The position numbers and the translations under genes were made by a program. This document shows, one piece after another, positions 46,204 to 54,359 of a stretch of 64,000 bases of DNA. This DNA is from Pseudoalteromonas aliena SW19 (lineage in GTDB: Bacteria > Pseudomonadota > Gammaproteobacteria > Enterobacterales > Alteromonadaceae), in the NCBI RefSeq assembly GCF_014905615.1, contig NZ_AQGU01000025.1, positions 1 to 64,000 of the forward strand, given 5' to 3'. Each line of letters begins with the position of its first letter. Within the stretch, counting starts at the first letter, position 1. The notes under the pieces were generated by a model, which made no database searches, was not told the DNA's origin, and worked only from the letters and a program-made list of their open reading frames with translations.

Positions 46204-48285
46204 ATGAAATATTTATTGACGGTTGCTTTATTACTTTTTTCATTGAGTGCCTACGCTACCAATGATGATACTGACTCAGTAGTGCAGGTGGGAAACAAAT
46301 TGTTTTTGTATATTCCAGGTGAAGCTGAATTTAATACCGCCTTTGAAGTCGATAAAAAAGGCCAAATTAATCTTCCCGAAATAGGCCAATTTAATGTGGC
46401 TGACAAAACCACTTCGCAAATTGAATTAGAATTGACGCCAGTACTTGCAGCGCTATTTGTTGCGATGGATGATTTTTATATAGAAATACGCAGCAGAGAT
46501 ATTCTTATTAATGTGCTGGGTTACGTAAATACTCCTTCGCAAGTTAGTATTCCAGATGATGGCAATATTCAAATGGTGATTGCTAAGGCGGACGGTTTAA
46601 AACCGGGTGCGCAATTAGACAGAATGCAAATAAGACGCGGTGATGAAGTTATTGAATTTGATTATAAAGCGTACTTAGATTCCGGTAATATTGGGCTATT
46701 ACCTTTACTGAGAAGTAAAGATACGGTGTTTGTGCCTGTATCACCTTTGCTGGGCAATGTTCAAATTGATTTTGATGCACAAACGCTCAGTGCAACGGGT
46801 GATGCCAGCGACAGTAATGCGGTCACCATTTTAGGTGAAGTGCATAACCCTGGCAGTTTTTCATTCAAAGCAGAAATGACTATCTTAGATGCACTTATGC
46901 GCGCAGAAGGCGTTACTCGCTATGCTGATGTGACTAAAATTAGAGTCATTATAGATAAGTCCCCGGTTATTTTTGATCTAAAAGCTTACTTAGATAAACC
47001 AGCAAATAGCAATATGCAGCTACTGCAACCAGGCTCTACCGTGTATGTGCCTATTATGGTAGATGATGTAAATACAACTTCTCGCACCGTATATATTATG
47101 GGTGAAGTTCAAAAACCAGGCGCGTATGAAGCAGCCGACAGCACTAATTTTTTAGATATTTTAGCTAATGCGGGTGGCCCTACACGTTTTGCAGAAACAC
47201 GCCATATAAAAATATTAACTCCAGAAGGCGAAAGTATTGTATTTGATTTGCAAGGTTACAGTGAAGGCACCGTTACAACCAAAGTTCCAGATTTAAACCC
47301 AGGCGATGTTATTTTTGTGCCAGAGAAGACAGACGTCAATGAAAAAAGTTGGCTTAAAATCCCCACTAAACGCGCTATAAAAATTATAGGTGCAATCCAG
47401 TCTCCAGGTCGTTATGAGTGGAGTGACGAAATGGACTTTACTGACTTACTTGCTCATGCTGGTGGACCAACAAAAGGTGCCAATATTAACGATATAAAAA
47501 TATTGCGCAATGGCGACGTTACACAGCGCTTTGACCTTGAAAAATATACGATTACAGATGGAGATACGGCGTTACCAAATTTAGTTGCTGGTGATACGGT
47601 AATCGTCGAAGAACTACCCGTCGATCCGTCGGATAATAAATCTCAGTGGATACGTCAAGAATCGAGTAAATCTATTTATATCATGGGGCAGGTCGGTGCT
47701 CCAGGGCGTTATTCGTTTAACGAAAATATGCATTTTATTGATATTTTAGCCGCAGCAGATGGGCCAACAGGCGCGGCTGATATTCGGAACATTCGAATAA
47801 CTCATCGTAATGGTAATCGCGCTAAAGTGAGTAAATTAGACTTGGCCATGTATTTCGAAACAGGCGACGAAACCTTGTTCCCTAATGTTTTACCTGGCGA
47901 TACCATTTTTGTACCTGAAAAAAATAAAGACTGGCTGCGCACACCTAAAGAGCGAGTAGTACGTATTATGGGCGCTGTGCAAAAACCTGGTAGATATAAT
48001 TTTGACGATACTATGTCTATTTTAGATGTACTAGCAGAAGCTGGCGGGCCTTCTAATTCGGCATTAATTGATAAGATAGTTGTGGTTAACCATTCATGTT
48101 GTAAAGAACAGTCTCGAGTATTTGATTTAGAAGCGTTTATTAAATCTCCAAACTCAGCAAATATTCCAGTATTAAGAGCTGGCGACACGCTATATATACC
48201 AGAAAAAGGCCAGGATTTATTAAGCCAATTTAAAGATAATTTCTTAGATGTTATTACTATACTTGCATTAGTGGTGGGCTTATGA
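46204..48285 (+). CDS. sypC: Polysaccharide export protein with six SLBB repeats (SypC-like)
   Basis: Outer-membrane export channel of the Wza class, 693 residues. A signal peptide (MKYLLTVALLLFSLSAYA, no lipobox) is followed by a polysaccharide-export domain about 25-95 and six SLBB repeats, each reading like IYIMGEVQKPGAYE ... FLDILANAGGPT ... IKIL (begin near 99, 208, 295, 391, 493 and 588). Wza itself has fewer repeats. The C-terminus ends in a short hydrophobic helix (VITILALVVGL). The stop overlaps the next start by four bases. Confidence 0.93.
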   Translation: MKYLLTVALLLFSLSAYATNDDTDSVVQVGNKLFLYIPGEAEFNTAFEVDKKGQINLPEIGQFNVADKTTSQIELELTPVLAALFVAMDDFYIEIRSRDILINVLGYVNTPSQVSIPDDGNIQMVIAKADGLKPGAQLDRMQIRRGDEVIEFDYKAYLDSGNIGLLPLLRSKDTVFVPVSPLLGNVQIDFDAQTLSATGDASDSNAVTILGEVHNPGSFSFKAEMTILDALMRAEGVTRYADVTKIRVIIDKSPVIFDLKAYLDKPANSNMQLLQPGSTVYVPIMVDDVNTTSRTVYIMGEVQKPGAYEAADSTNFLDILANAGGPTRFAETRHIKILTPEGESIVFDLQGYSEGTVTTKVPDLNPGDVIFVPEKTDVNEKSWLKIPTKRAIKIIGAIQSPGRYEWSDEMDFTDLLAHAGGPTKGANINDIKILRNGDVTQRFDLEKYTITDGDTALPNLVAGDTVIVEELPVDPSDNKSQWIRQESSKSIYIMGQVGAPGRYSFNENMHFIDILAAADGPTGAADIRNIRITHRNGNRAKVSKLDLAMYFETGDETLFPNVLPGDTIFVPEKNKDWLRTPKERVVRIMGAVQKPGRYNFDDTMSILDVLAEAGGPSNSALIDKIVVVNHSCCKEQSRVFDLEAFIKSPNSANIPVLRAGDTLYIPEKGQDLLSQFKDNFLDVITILALVVGL

Positions 48286-48986
48286 AATTAATACCAAAGC
48301 AATATCATGAACTAGAAGTAATATGTAATACCATGATTGATCACAATGCGCGTTGCATTACTTTTATATCGCTATCTGGCTCGGAGGGGTCGTCTAGTGT
48401 TTGTGTAAGCGTAGCCAAACGATTACAAAGCCAACACAAGTCTGTGTTAATTATCGATTTGAATCCTATCAATACATTTTGTTTAGACGATAAACTACCT
48501 ACAGTGTGCAATCCATGGCGATTTGATGATATTTCATGTCAGCTAGGGGTAACTAATTACGAAGGGATCAGTTTATTGGCAATACAAAACCTTGCAGCCA
48601 TCGAGCCCGCAAAAAATAAGCATGTATTAAACGATGCCGTAGCCCGGTTAAAGCAAGAATATGACTATATTTTAATTGATATGTCACCCGCATTAAAACG
48701 TAATAGAAATAATGTGCCGCTGCACTCATTAAGTATTTGTAGCGAATTAACATTTGTTACAGTTGCGCTGGGTATTAATGATGAAGAGTCCCTGTGTAAA
48801 GGGATTCGTGAATTAAAACAAGCAGGGCATGGCAATATTAAAATTTTAATAAGCCAGCACAATTTTGCGCCACTGGGTGAGCGTATAGTCAAACTTTTAG
48901 AAAAGCATGCCGTTAAATGGCCTAAGTTATCTTCACGTATTAAGGCAAAAATTATTAAACAACGATGGCTATTTGGGCATCATTAA
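48282..48986 (+). CDS. sypD: CpsD/Wzc-like P-loop protein with degenerate Walker A (SypD-like)
   Basis: 234 residues, fold of bacterial tyrosine kinases/MinD ATPases: FISLSGSEGSSSVCVSVAKRL in the Walker A place, SVLIIDLNPIN (Walker A-prime) and DYILIDMSPAL (Walker B). Odd: the Walker A reads SGSEGSSS, so the lysine of GKS/T is missing, and there is no tyrosine cluster at the C-terminus (ends KQRWLFGHH). It may bind nucleotide poorly or act only as a structural partner of the chain-length protein. Overlaps the export gene by four bases and precedes the sypE-like gene by seven. Confidence 0.85.
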   Translation: MKLIPKQYHELEVICNTMIDHNARCITFISLSGSEGSSSVCVSVAKRLQSQHKSVLIIDLNPINTFCLDDKLPTVCNPWRFDDISCQLGVTNYEGISLLAIQNLAAIEPAKNKHVLNDAVARLKQEYDYILIDMSPALKRNRNNVPLHSLSICSELTFVTVALGINDEESLCKGIRELKQAGHGNIKILISQHNFAPLGERIVKLLEKHAVKWPKLSSRIKAKIIKQRWLFGHH

Positions 48987-48993
48987 GGACGTT

Positions 48994-50454
48994 ATGGATA
49001 TATTATTTGAAAGACGTTTTGAATTACTATGGCCAACATTGAGCGAAATACGCCTAGTGCTCAAACATGTTTTAAGAGCCCTTAATGTAAAAAAAGATGA
49101 GGTCGATGCAGCAGGTTTAGTGGCAACAGAGTATTTAACTAATTTAATTAGACACAACCAAGGCTCTGAGCATCATATTTTACTGCGCATTAGTCAGTCT
49201 AGTAAAGAGAGTTATAGGCTCACCTTTATAGATGAACTAACCCCTTATAATCTTTTTAAAAATAATAATTCATCTTGGACAATAGACTCAGGTGCGTTAG
49301 TAGAAGGGGGCATGGGCGTTGAACTCATTCGTCATTATTTTAAAGATGCAGACTATGTAACTAAAGAAGGTAAAAACTTTTTTTCCTTCCCATTAAAACA
49401 CATAGACAGACGCCCTACGGTTATTTATGTCGATGATGATGTAACGCAGCTTGCCTTAATGAGCGCGTACTTGAAAGAGCAATTTCAAGTGATTGCTTGT
49501 GAAAGTATTGAAGCCGGATGGCAAGCTATTTTAACTGCCGATGCGAGAATTTTATTACTCGATCATAAATTAAAAATTGGTACGTGTGAGCCTCTTTTAG
49601 AAAAACTCAATAAATCTAATTTAAAGTCGCAGCTCTCTGTGGTGATGCTAACTGGTGATGATAGCGAAGAAGTTATTCATAAAATCAACCGATTAGGTGT
49701 TGATGACTACTTAATTAAACCGGTTAAAAAAAATAAACTGCTGCAGAGTATTGAGCGTGTAACGCATCGCTTTGCCTATTTATCTTATCAAACAACGTTT
49801 GAGTCAACGCCATCTAAAATCCATCTACAAAACGATAAAACCGCTCATATTTTTGGTTCTATTAGTTTAGGCAATGGAGGTGACTTCTTTATGCCTATTA
49901 ACGATGAATGCAGTGCATTTGTACTCGGTGATATGATGGGACATGGGCTGCAGGCACTCAAAGAAAGTTTTGCTATTAAAGGATTCATAAGTGGCTTTTT
50001 AGCCACAGGGCTCCCTTATCAAAATATGCTAGCAGCACTCAATAACGCGCTCTATAAGCAACAGCTTTGCAAATCTAGCTTAGTGACACTCGCAATTTGT
50101 TTTATAAATAATAATAAAATGTTTTGGTTAAATGCGGGACACCCGCCCCCCGTTGTTGTCCGTAAAACAGGAGAGCTCTGCCAACTCACAGGAACAGGGC
50201 CATTATTAGGCCTTGCTAAAGATCATAACTATACCCTTTATGAAACGGCGCTGGATGATGTAGAGCATATTTTACTTTATACCGATGGTTGGACTGAAAA
50301 TCGTTTTACCGATAAAGATGAGATAAGTGAGTTGAACAAAATAATACCGAATGAGTATCAGTCCAAAGATGAGTTTGCTCATACATTATGGCAAAACTCA
50401 CAAGTGACACTTTCAAAAGAAATTGATGATGCGTCACTGATTGTAATTAATTGA
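48994..50454 (+). CDS. sypE: Anti-sigma kinase - REC - PP2C phosphatase protein (SypE-like)
   Basis: Three domains in 486 residues. 1-135: RsbW-type HATPase (AAGLVATEYLTNLIRHNQG as N box, GGMGVELIRHYF). 140-260: REC (IYVDDDVTQLALM, ILLLDHKLKIG, MLTGD, LIKPVKK); the usual phospho-Asp position reads LLDHK. 290-486: SpoIIE/RsbU PP2C with GGDFFMPI, FVLGDMMGHG and LLYTDGWTENR. This exact order is that of Vibrio fischeri SypE, which phosphorylates or dephosphorylates SypA depending on REC phosphorylation. The start at 48994 has AAGGA upstream; a longer in-frame start lies inside the previous gene. Confidence 0.92.
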   Translation: MDILFERRFELLWPTLSEIRLVLKHVLRALNVKKDEVDAAGLVATEYLTNLIRHNQGSEHHILLRISQSSKESYRLTFIDELTPYNLFKNNNSSWTIDSGALVEGGMGVELIRHYFKDADYVTKEGKNFFSFPLKHIDRRPTVIYVDDDVTQLALMSAYLKEQFQVIACESIEAGWQAILTADARILLLDHKLKIGTCEPLLEKLNKSNLKSQLSVVMLTGDDSEEVIHKINRLGVDDYLIKPVKKNKLLQSIERVTHRFAYLSYQTTFESTPSKIHLQNDKTAHIFGSISLGNGGDFFMPINDECSAFVLGDMMGHGLQALKESFAIKGFISGFLATGLPYQNMLAALNNALYKQQLCKSSLVTLAICFINNNKMFWLNAGHPPPVVVRKTGELCQLTGTGPLLGLAKDHNYTLYETALDDVEHILLYTDGWTENRFTDKDEISELNKIIPNEYQSKDEFAHTLWQNSQVTLSKEIDDASLIVIN

Positions 50455-50543
50455 ATTTGCTTTAATTAACATTCTATAGTTAAATCATTAGTAATATAAA
50501 TTTGTGTTCTAAACATCGTCGACTTGCTAACAGGGAATGAACA

Positions 50544-51944
50544 ATGCCACCAACAGTATTAATTGTTGAAGATACTCAATCTCTTGCAATGCTTTATCAA
50601 TCTTACCTATTACCAACGGGTGTAAACACACTTGTGGCAAGTGATGGTGCTACGGCTATAGATATTATTAATAAAGTGCACCCCGATTTAATTGTGCTCG
50701 ATGTTATGTTACCAGACATGAATGGGCTTGATATTTTAGCTACATTAGAACCCGACAACTGTCCTCAAGTTGTTGTGTTAACTGGTCACGCCACTAAAGA
50801 AATGGCGATCCAAGCAATAAAATTAGGGGCAAGCGACTTTTTAGAAAAACCAATTGAAGCCGATCGTTTTAGAATCACCGTTAATAATGCACTTAAGATT
50901 AAAAACCTTAAGCAAGCGGTTACTCAATATAAAAACAAATACGAAAATGGTAAATATTTTGATTTGATTGGTAGTTCAAAACAAATGCAATCTGTTTATC
51001 AGATCATAAGTTCTGCTTCTGTGAGTAAAGCGACAGTATTTATTACAGGTGAAAGCGGCACAGGAAAAGAGCTATGTGCTCGTGCTGTTCACCAAGCATC
51101 TAACCGCGCTAATCAACCTTTTGTAGCTCTAAACTGTGCCGCTATTCCTAAAGATTTAATTGAAAGTGAAATTTTTGGACACTTAAAAGGTGCTTTCACG
51201 GGAGCAATTGCTAATCGGGTAGGGGCTGCGGGGCAGGCTAATGGCGGTACATTATTTTTAGACGAACTTTGTGAAATGGATATAAATTTACAAAGTAAAC
51301 TGCTTCGCTTTATACAGACAGGGAGTTATCAGCAAGTTGGCAGCGAAAAAGTAGTCAAAGTGGATGTCCGGTTTGTTTGTGCAACCAATAGAGATCCGCT
51401 TGTTGAAGTAGAAAACGGTCGATTTAGAGAAGATTTATACTACAGATTACATGTTATACCTATTGAATTACCGCCACTAAGAGAACGCGGTAAAGATATA
51501 ATAGAAATAGCCGAGGCTTTATTTGTTAAAATAGCAAAAGATGAAAGCCATCCATACAAAGAAATATCAGAGGATGTAAAACAGCTATTAATACAATACA
51601 GTTGGCCTGGTAATGTAAGGCAATTGGAAAATGTGATACGTAATGTATTAGTGCTCAATCCTGAGCAATACATAGATATTGATATGATCCCTGCATTACC
51701 AGAAAACACAAAAAAAACGCCAGAGCGAGAAACGATTAATTCAACTACGCAGCTAATGGCGGATACGACCTTTGATTTGCCTAATACACAAAATAATATA
51801 AAAGCATTGTGGCTTGCTGAAAAAGAATACATCGAGCATGTTATAAAAATATGTTCATCAAATATACCAAAAGCGGCATCATTACTCGATGTTAGCCCCT
51901 CCACACTTTATCGAAAAATTAAAAGTTGGGAAGAAATTCAGTAA
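50544..51944 (+). CDS. sypG: Sigma-54-dependent response regulator (SypG-like)
   Basis: 466 residues. REC 1-120 (LIVEDTQSLA, phospho-Asp in LIVLDVMLPDMNG, KPIEADR), AAA+ domain 140-375 with Walker A GESGTGKE, the sigma-54 contact loop GAFTGA (in GHLKGAFTGAIANRVG), LFLDELCEMD Walker B, and PGNVRQLENV, then a Fis-type helix-turn-helix at 430-466 (KAASLLDVSPSTLYRKIKSW). It should activate the sigma-54-type promoters found at 28613, 33953, 40349 and 44962, as SypG activates the four syp promoters in Vibrio fischeri. Its 3' end overlaps a convergent gene by 26 bases. Confidence 0.95.
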   Translation: MPPTVLIVEDTQSLAMLYQSYLLPTGVNTLVASDGATAIDIINKVHPDLIVLDVMLPDMNGLDILATLEPDNCPQVVVLTGHATKEMAIQAIKLGASDFLEKPIEADRFRITVNNALKIKNLKQAVTQYKNKYENGKYFDLIGSSKQMQSVYQIISSASVSKATVFITGESGTGKELCARAVHQASNRANQPFVALNCAAIPKDLIESEIFGHLKGAFTGAIANRVGAAGQANGGTLFLDELCEMDINLQSKLLRFIQTGSYQQVGSEKVVKVDVRFVCATNRDPLVEVENGRFREDLYYRLHVIPIELPPLRERGKDIIEIAEALFVKIAKDESHPYKEISEDVKQLLIQYSWPGNVRQLENVIRNVLVLNPEQYIDIDMIPALPENTKKTPERETINSTTQLMADTTFDLPNTQNNIKALWLAEKEYIEHVIKICSSNIPKAASLLDVSPSTLYRKIKSWEEIQ

Positions 51945-52962
51945 CATCTTGACCTGTATAGGCTTGTTGAAGTAATAAAAATTGTTTCTTTCCAGAAAAT
52001 CGTTCATCGAGCATGTTATAAGCATTATCTAGCATCTTTAATTTTTGAACGTTAGGTAAAAGTAGCAATTGTTCGATGCGTTTTTGGCAGTCATTAGCAT
52101 CTCCTTCTGGCATTAAAAAGCCCGTTTTACTGTCCTCGATGATACTTGGTATAGCACCGACAGAGCTACTTATAATAAATTTTCTCTGGGACATAGCCTC
52201 AAGTAATGTCATGGGTAAACCTTCTTCTCTAGAGCAAATAAGCAACGCATCTATTTTCTCCCAGATAGCGCCACGATCAGTGAGTCCATGGTAAAGAAGA
52301 TTGTTTAAAACGGGTATGTCACTTTGCAAAGGACCTTGTCCAAACACATGAAATTCAACGCCTTTATTTTGCTGCATGTTTTTCGCTAATTGAAAGAATA
52401 TATCAGGGCCTTTTTCAAATGATAGCCGACCAACAAAGCCAATCCTCATTGGTTTATTTAAGTTATTAGGGGGAATGTATTTAGTGTGCTGTAAAGAAAT
52501 AAAATTTTCCATTAGGTGTGCGTTTCGAAGTGTATCTTTTATTTTATTTGAGACCGCAAAGTTTGTAGAAAGAGCACAAAGCCATCGGTCTAATTTATTA
52601 TAAAGTTTTACTTTACCAGTGCCGGCCTCACCAGCATGAAATGTGCTAATGCAGCGTTTATTTGTAACTTTGCAGGCTATACGGCCCAATATTCCCGCTT
52701 TATAGCCGTGGGTATGAATAACGGTTTGGTTGTTAAAACTGGATAATTTTTTGAGCAGGCTGTTAATATTTCCTTGCAAAAAATCATACGATATGTTTTC
52801 TTTGTCTAGCATGTCGTAAAAGCCTTGATTACAGTGATGTTTATAAAACAAAATAGAACACTCGATGTGGTTTCTGCTTAGTAATTTTGACAATTCAACT
52901 AGATGGGTTTCAATACCGCCAATCATAGAAGAGTCAACAAGTAAAACAACGTTATAATTCAT
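51919..52962 (-). CDS. Family 4 glycosyltransferase (SypH-like)
   Basis: 347 residues: NYNVVLLVDSSMIGGIETHLV with the glycine loop, QTVIHTHGYKAGI, ISTFHAGEAGTGK, MRIGFVGRLSFEKGPDIF and CSREEGLPMTLLEAMSQRKFIISS. The start at 52962 is chosen for GGAG six bases upstream. It corresponds in place to sypH of Vibrio fischeri but is inverted, reading towards the activator gene, so it needs its own promoter in the 20-base gap or within the divergent Hpt gene. Confidence 0.92.
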   Translation of the reverse strand: MNYNVVLLVDSSMIGGIETHLVELSKLLSRNHIECSILFYKHHCNQGFYDMLDKENISYDFLQGNINSLLKKLSSFNNQTVIHTHGYKAGILGRIACKVTNKRCISTFHAGEAGTGKVKLYNKLDRWLCALSTNFAVSNKIKDTLRNAHLMENFISLQHTKYIPPNNLNKPMRIGFVGRLSFEKGPDIFFQLAKNMQQNKGVEFHVFGQGPLQSDIPVLNNLLYHGLTDRGAIWEKIDALLICSREEGLPMTLLEAMSQRKFIISSSVGAIPSIIEDSKTGFLMPEGDANDCQKRIEQLLLLPNVQKLKMLDNAYNMLDERFSGKKQFLLLQQAYTGQDVTEFLPNF

Positions 52963-52983
52963 AATTAACTCCAAAAGAAAGAT

Positions 52984-53322
52984 ATGATTGATAAAGCAAT
53001 AATCGAACAGCTAAAAAAGGATGTTGGCAACGAATTAGCCGTTGAGCTATTAAAAACGTTTGTCAACGAATCAAAAAAAACAGTGGCTATCCTAATTAGC
53101 GAAAATGAGCGTAGTGAAATAGAAATGAGTGCTCATAGTCTTAAAAGCAGCTGTTACAGTTTCGGTGCATCAGATTTAGGTGATACGTGTAAACAGATTG
53201 AAGCGCTAGTTAAAGTAGAACATTCTCAAAAAGATCTAAACACCTTATTAAAAACAGCCGATGAGCAAAGTAAAGTTACCTTCAAAAAACTAGCAACGAT
53301 TATTGAAAACATTCAAATTTGA
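52984..53322 (+). CDS. Histidine phosphotransfer (Hpt) protein
   Basis: 112 residues, a four-helix Hpt domain with the phospho-histidine in MSAHSLKSSCYSFGASDLG near residue 57. It has no kinase attached. The hybrid kinase at 54360 ends with a REC domain and has no Hpt of its own, and the activator at 50544 has a receiver, so this protein is the likely link of the relay. In Vibrio fischeri the Hpt is part of the SypF kinase. Its 3' end overlaps the convergent CofD-like gene by ten bases. Confidence 0.9.
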   Translation: MIDKAIIEQLKKDVGNELAVELLKTFVNESKKTVAILISENERSEIEMSAHSLKSSCYSFGASDLGDTCKQIEALVKVEHSQKDLNTLLKTADEQSKVTFKKLATIIENIQI

Positions 53323-54185
53323 GTATTAAGCTGAATTGGCATTTTAAGTAATGCCGAAAAAACATTTTCCAGCTCATTAATATCATGCAAATGTTCTTTG
53401 GATTGCATTATCTGTTTACCGTCATGTAAAATTTCCTCAATTGCGCTAGGGGGGATACTTAAATCGTAAATTTTTACCCCTAGCTGTGCTTGTAACCAGT
53501 CTATTCCTGCTGTGCGTGTATGTTTCATGACGCTATTTTCTGTTTGTGTATTTTCGATAAAAATACGACACGCAGATGTTTGTTCAATAGCGATTAATAT
53601 TTCGTTTACTAAAAAAGCGGGCATAACGCTTGTAATAATACTGCCAGGACCAATTATTATTAAATCTGCCGCTAAAATAGCATCAACGCACCCAGGCGCT
53701 GCAGGCACATTTTTAGATAAATAGACTTCTTTAGGTAAAGTATTGAGTGCATCTATTGCACATTCTCCAAACACTTCTTCGCTATTATCAAGCTTAGCAA
53801 CGAGATCGGTGGGGACTTCGGTCATTGGCAAAATGGTTTCAGAATTACCTAACATCGCATTAAAGTAAGCAATAGCCTGTGTGGGTGACTTTGTGATTTC
53901 TGTTAAGCCAAGTAGGGTTAAATTGCCTAAGCAATGTCCATCTAATGGGCCTTGAGTGAAACGATGCTCGTAAATTGAGCTAAGCGCAGAATCTTCTCCT
54001 GCAAGTTGTAAGCAACATCGTCTAATATCACCAAGCGCGATACAGTCTTGAGACGCCCTTATCTTTCCTGTACTTCCACCATTATCTGTTGTTGCAACGA
54101 TTGCAGTTAAACTACTACACATTGGTTTAATAGCGCTTAAAACTTGCGCTAATCCATGGCCACCACCTATGCACACTATTTTCAT
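53313..54185 (-). CDS. CofD-like/YvcK family protein
   Basis: 290 residues. N-terminus MKIVCIGGGHGLAQVLSAIK, TDNGGSTGKIR, ALGDIRRCCLQLAG and DGHCLGNLTLLGL, later IIIGPGSIITSVMPAFLV: the UPF0052/CofD-like fold of YvcK, which binds UDP-sugars and affects cell-wall and carbon metabolism in Bacillus. Full YvcK proteins are about 300-320 residues. Its place between the Hpt gene and the hybrid kinase suggests a role in sensing or sharing UDP-sugar precursors, but that is inference. Confidence 0.88.
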   Translation of the reverse strand: MKIVCIGGGHGLAQVLSAIKPMCSSLTAIVATTDNGGSTGKIRASQDCIALGDIRRCCLQLAGEDSALSSIYEHRFTQGPLDGHCLGNLTLLGLTEITKSPTQAIAYFNAMLGNSETILPMTEVPTDLVAKLDNSEEVFGECAIDALNTLPKEVYLSKNVPAAPGCVDAILAADLIIIGPGSIITSVMPAFLVNEILIAIEQTSACRIFIENTQTENSVMKHTRTAGIDWLQAQLGVKIYDLSIPPSAIEEILHDGKQIMQSKEHLHDINELENVFSALLKMPIQLNTQI

Positions 54186-54359
54186 TATTATGCCTTTGTG
54201 TTTTATTTAGTCTGCCTTTTAGTAAGCATGAAACATTCCAAAAAGATAAGTTGATTAACGTAATGATTTATAGTGATTTTTATCCTATATTAAATCAAGT
54301 ACAGAAATATTAAGCTCGCTTTTTGCAAAACGCGATGCATTTTGATGAGGAAAACAGTT

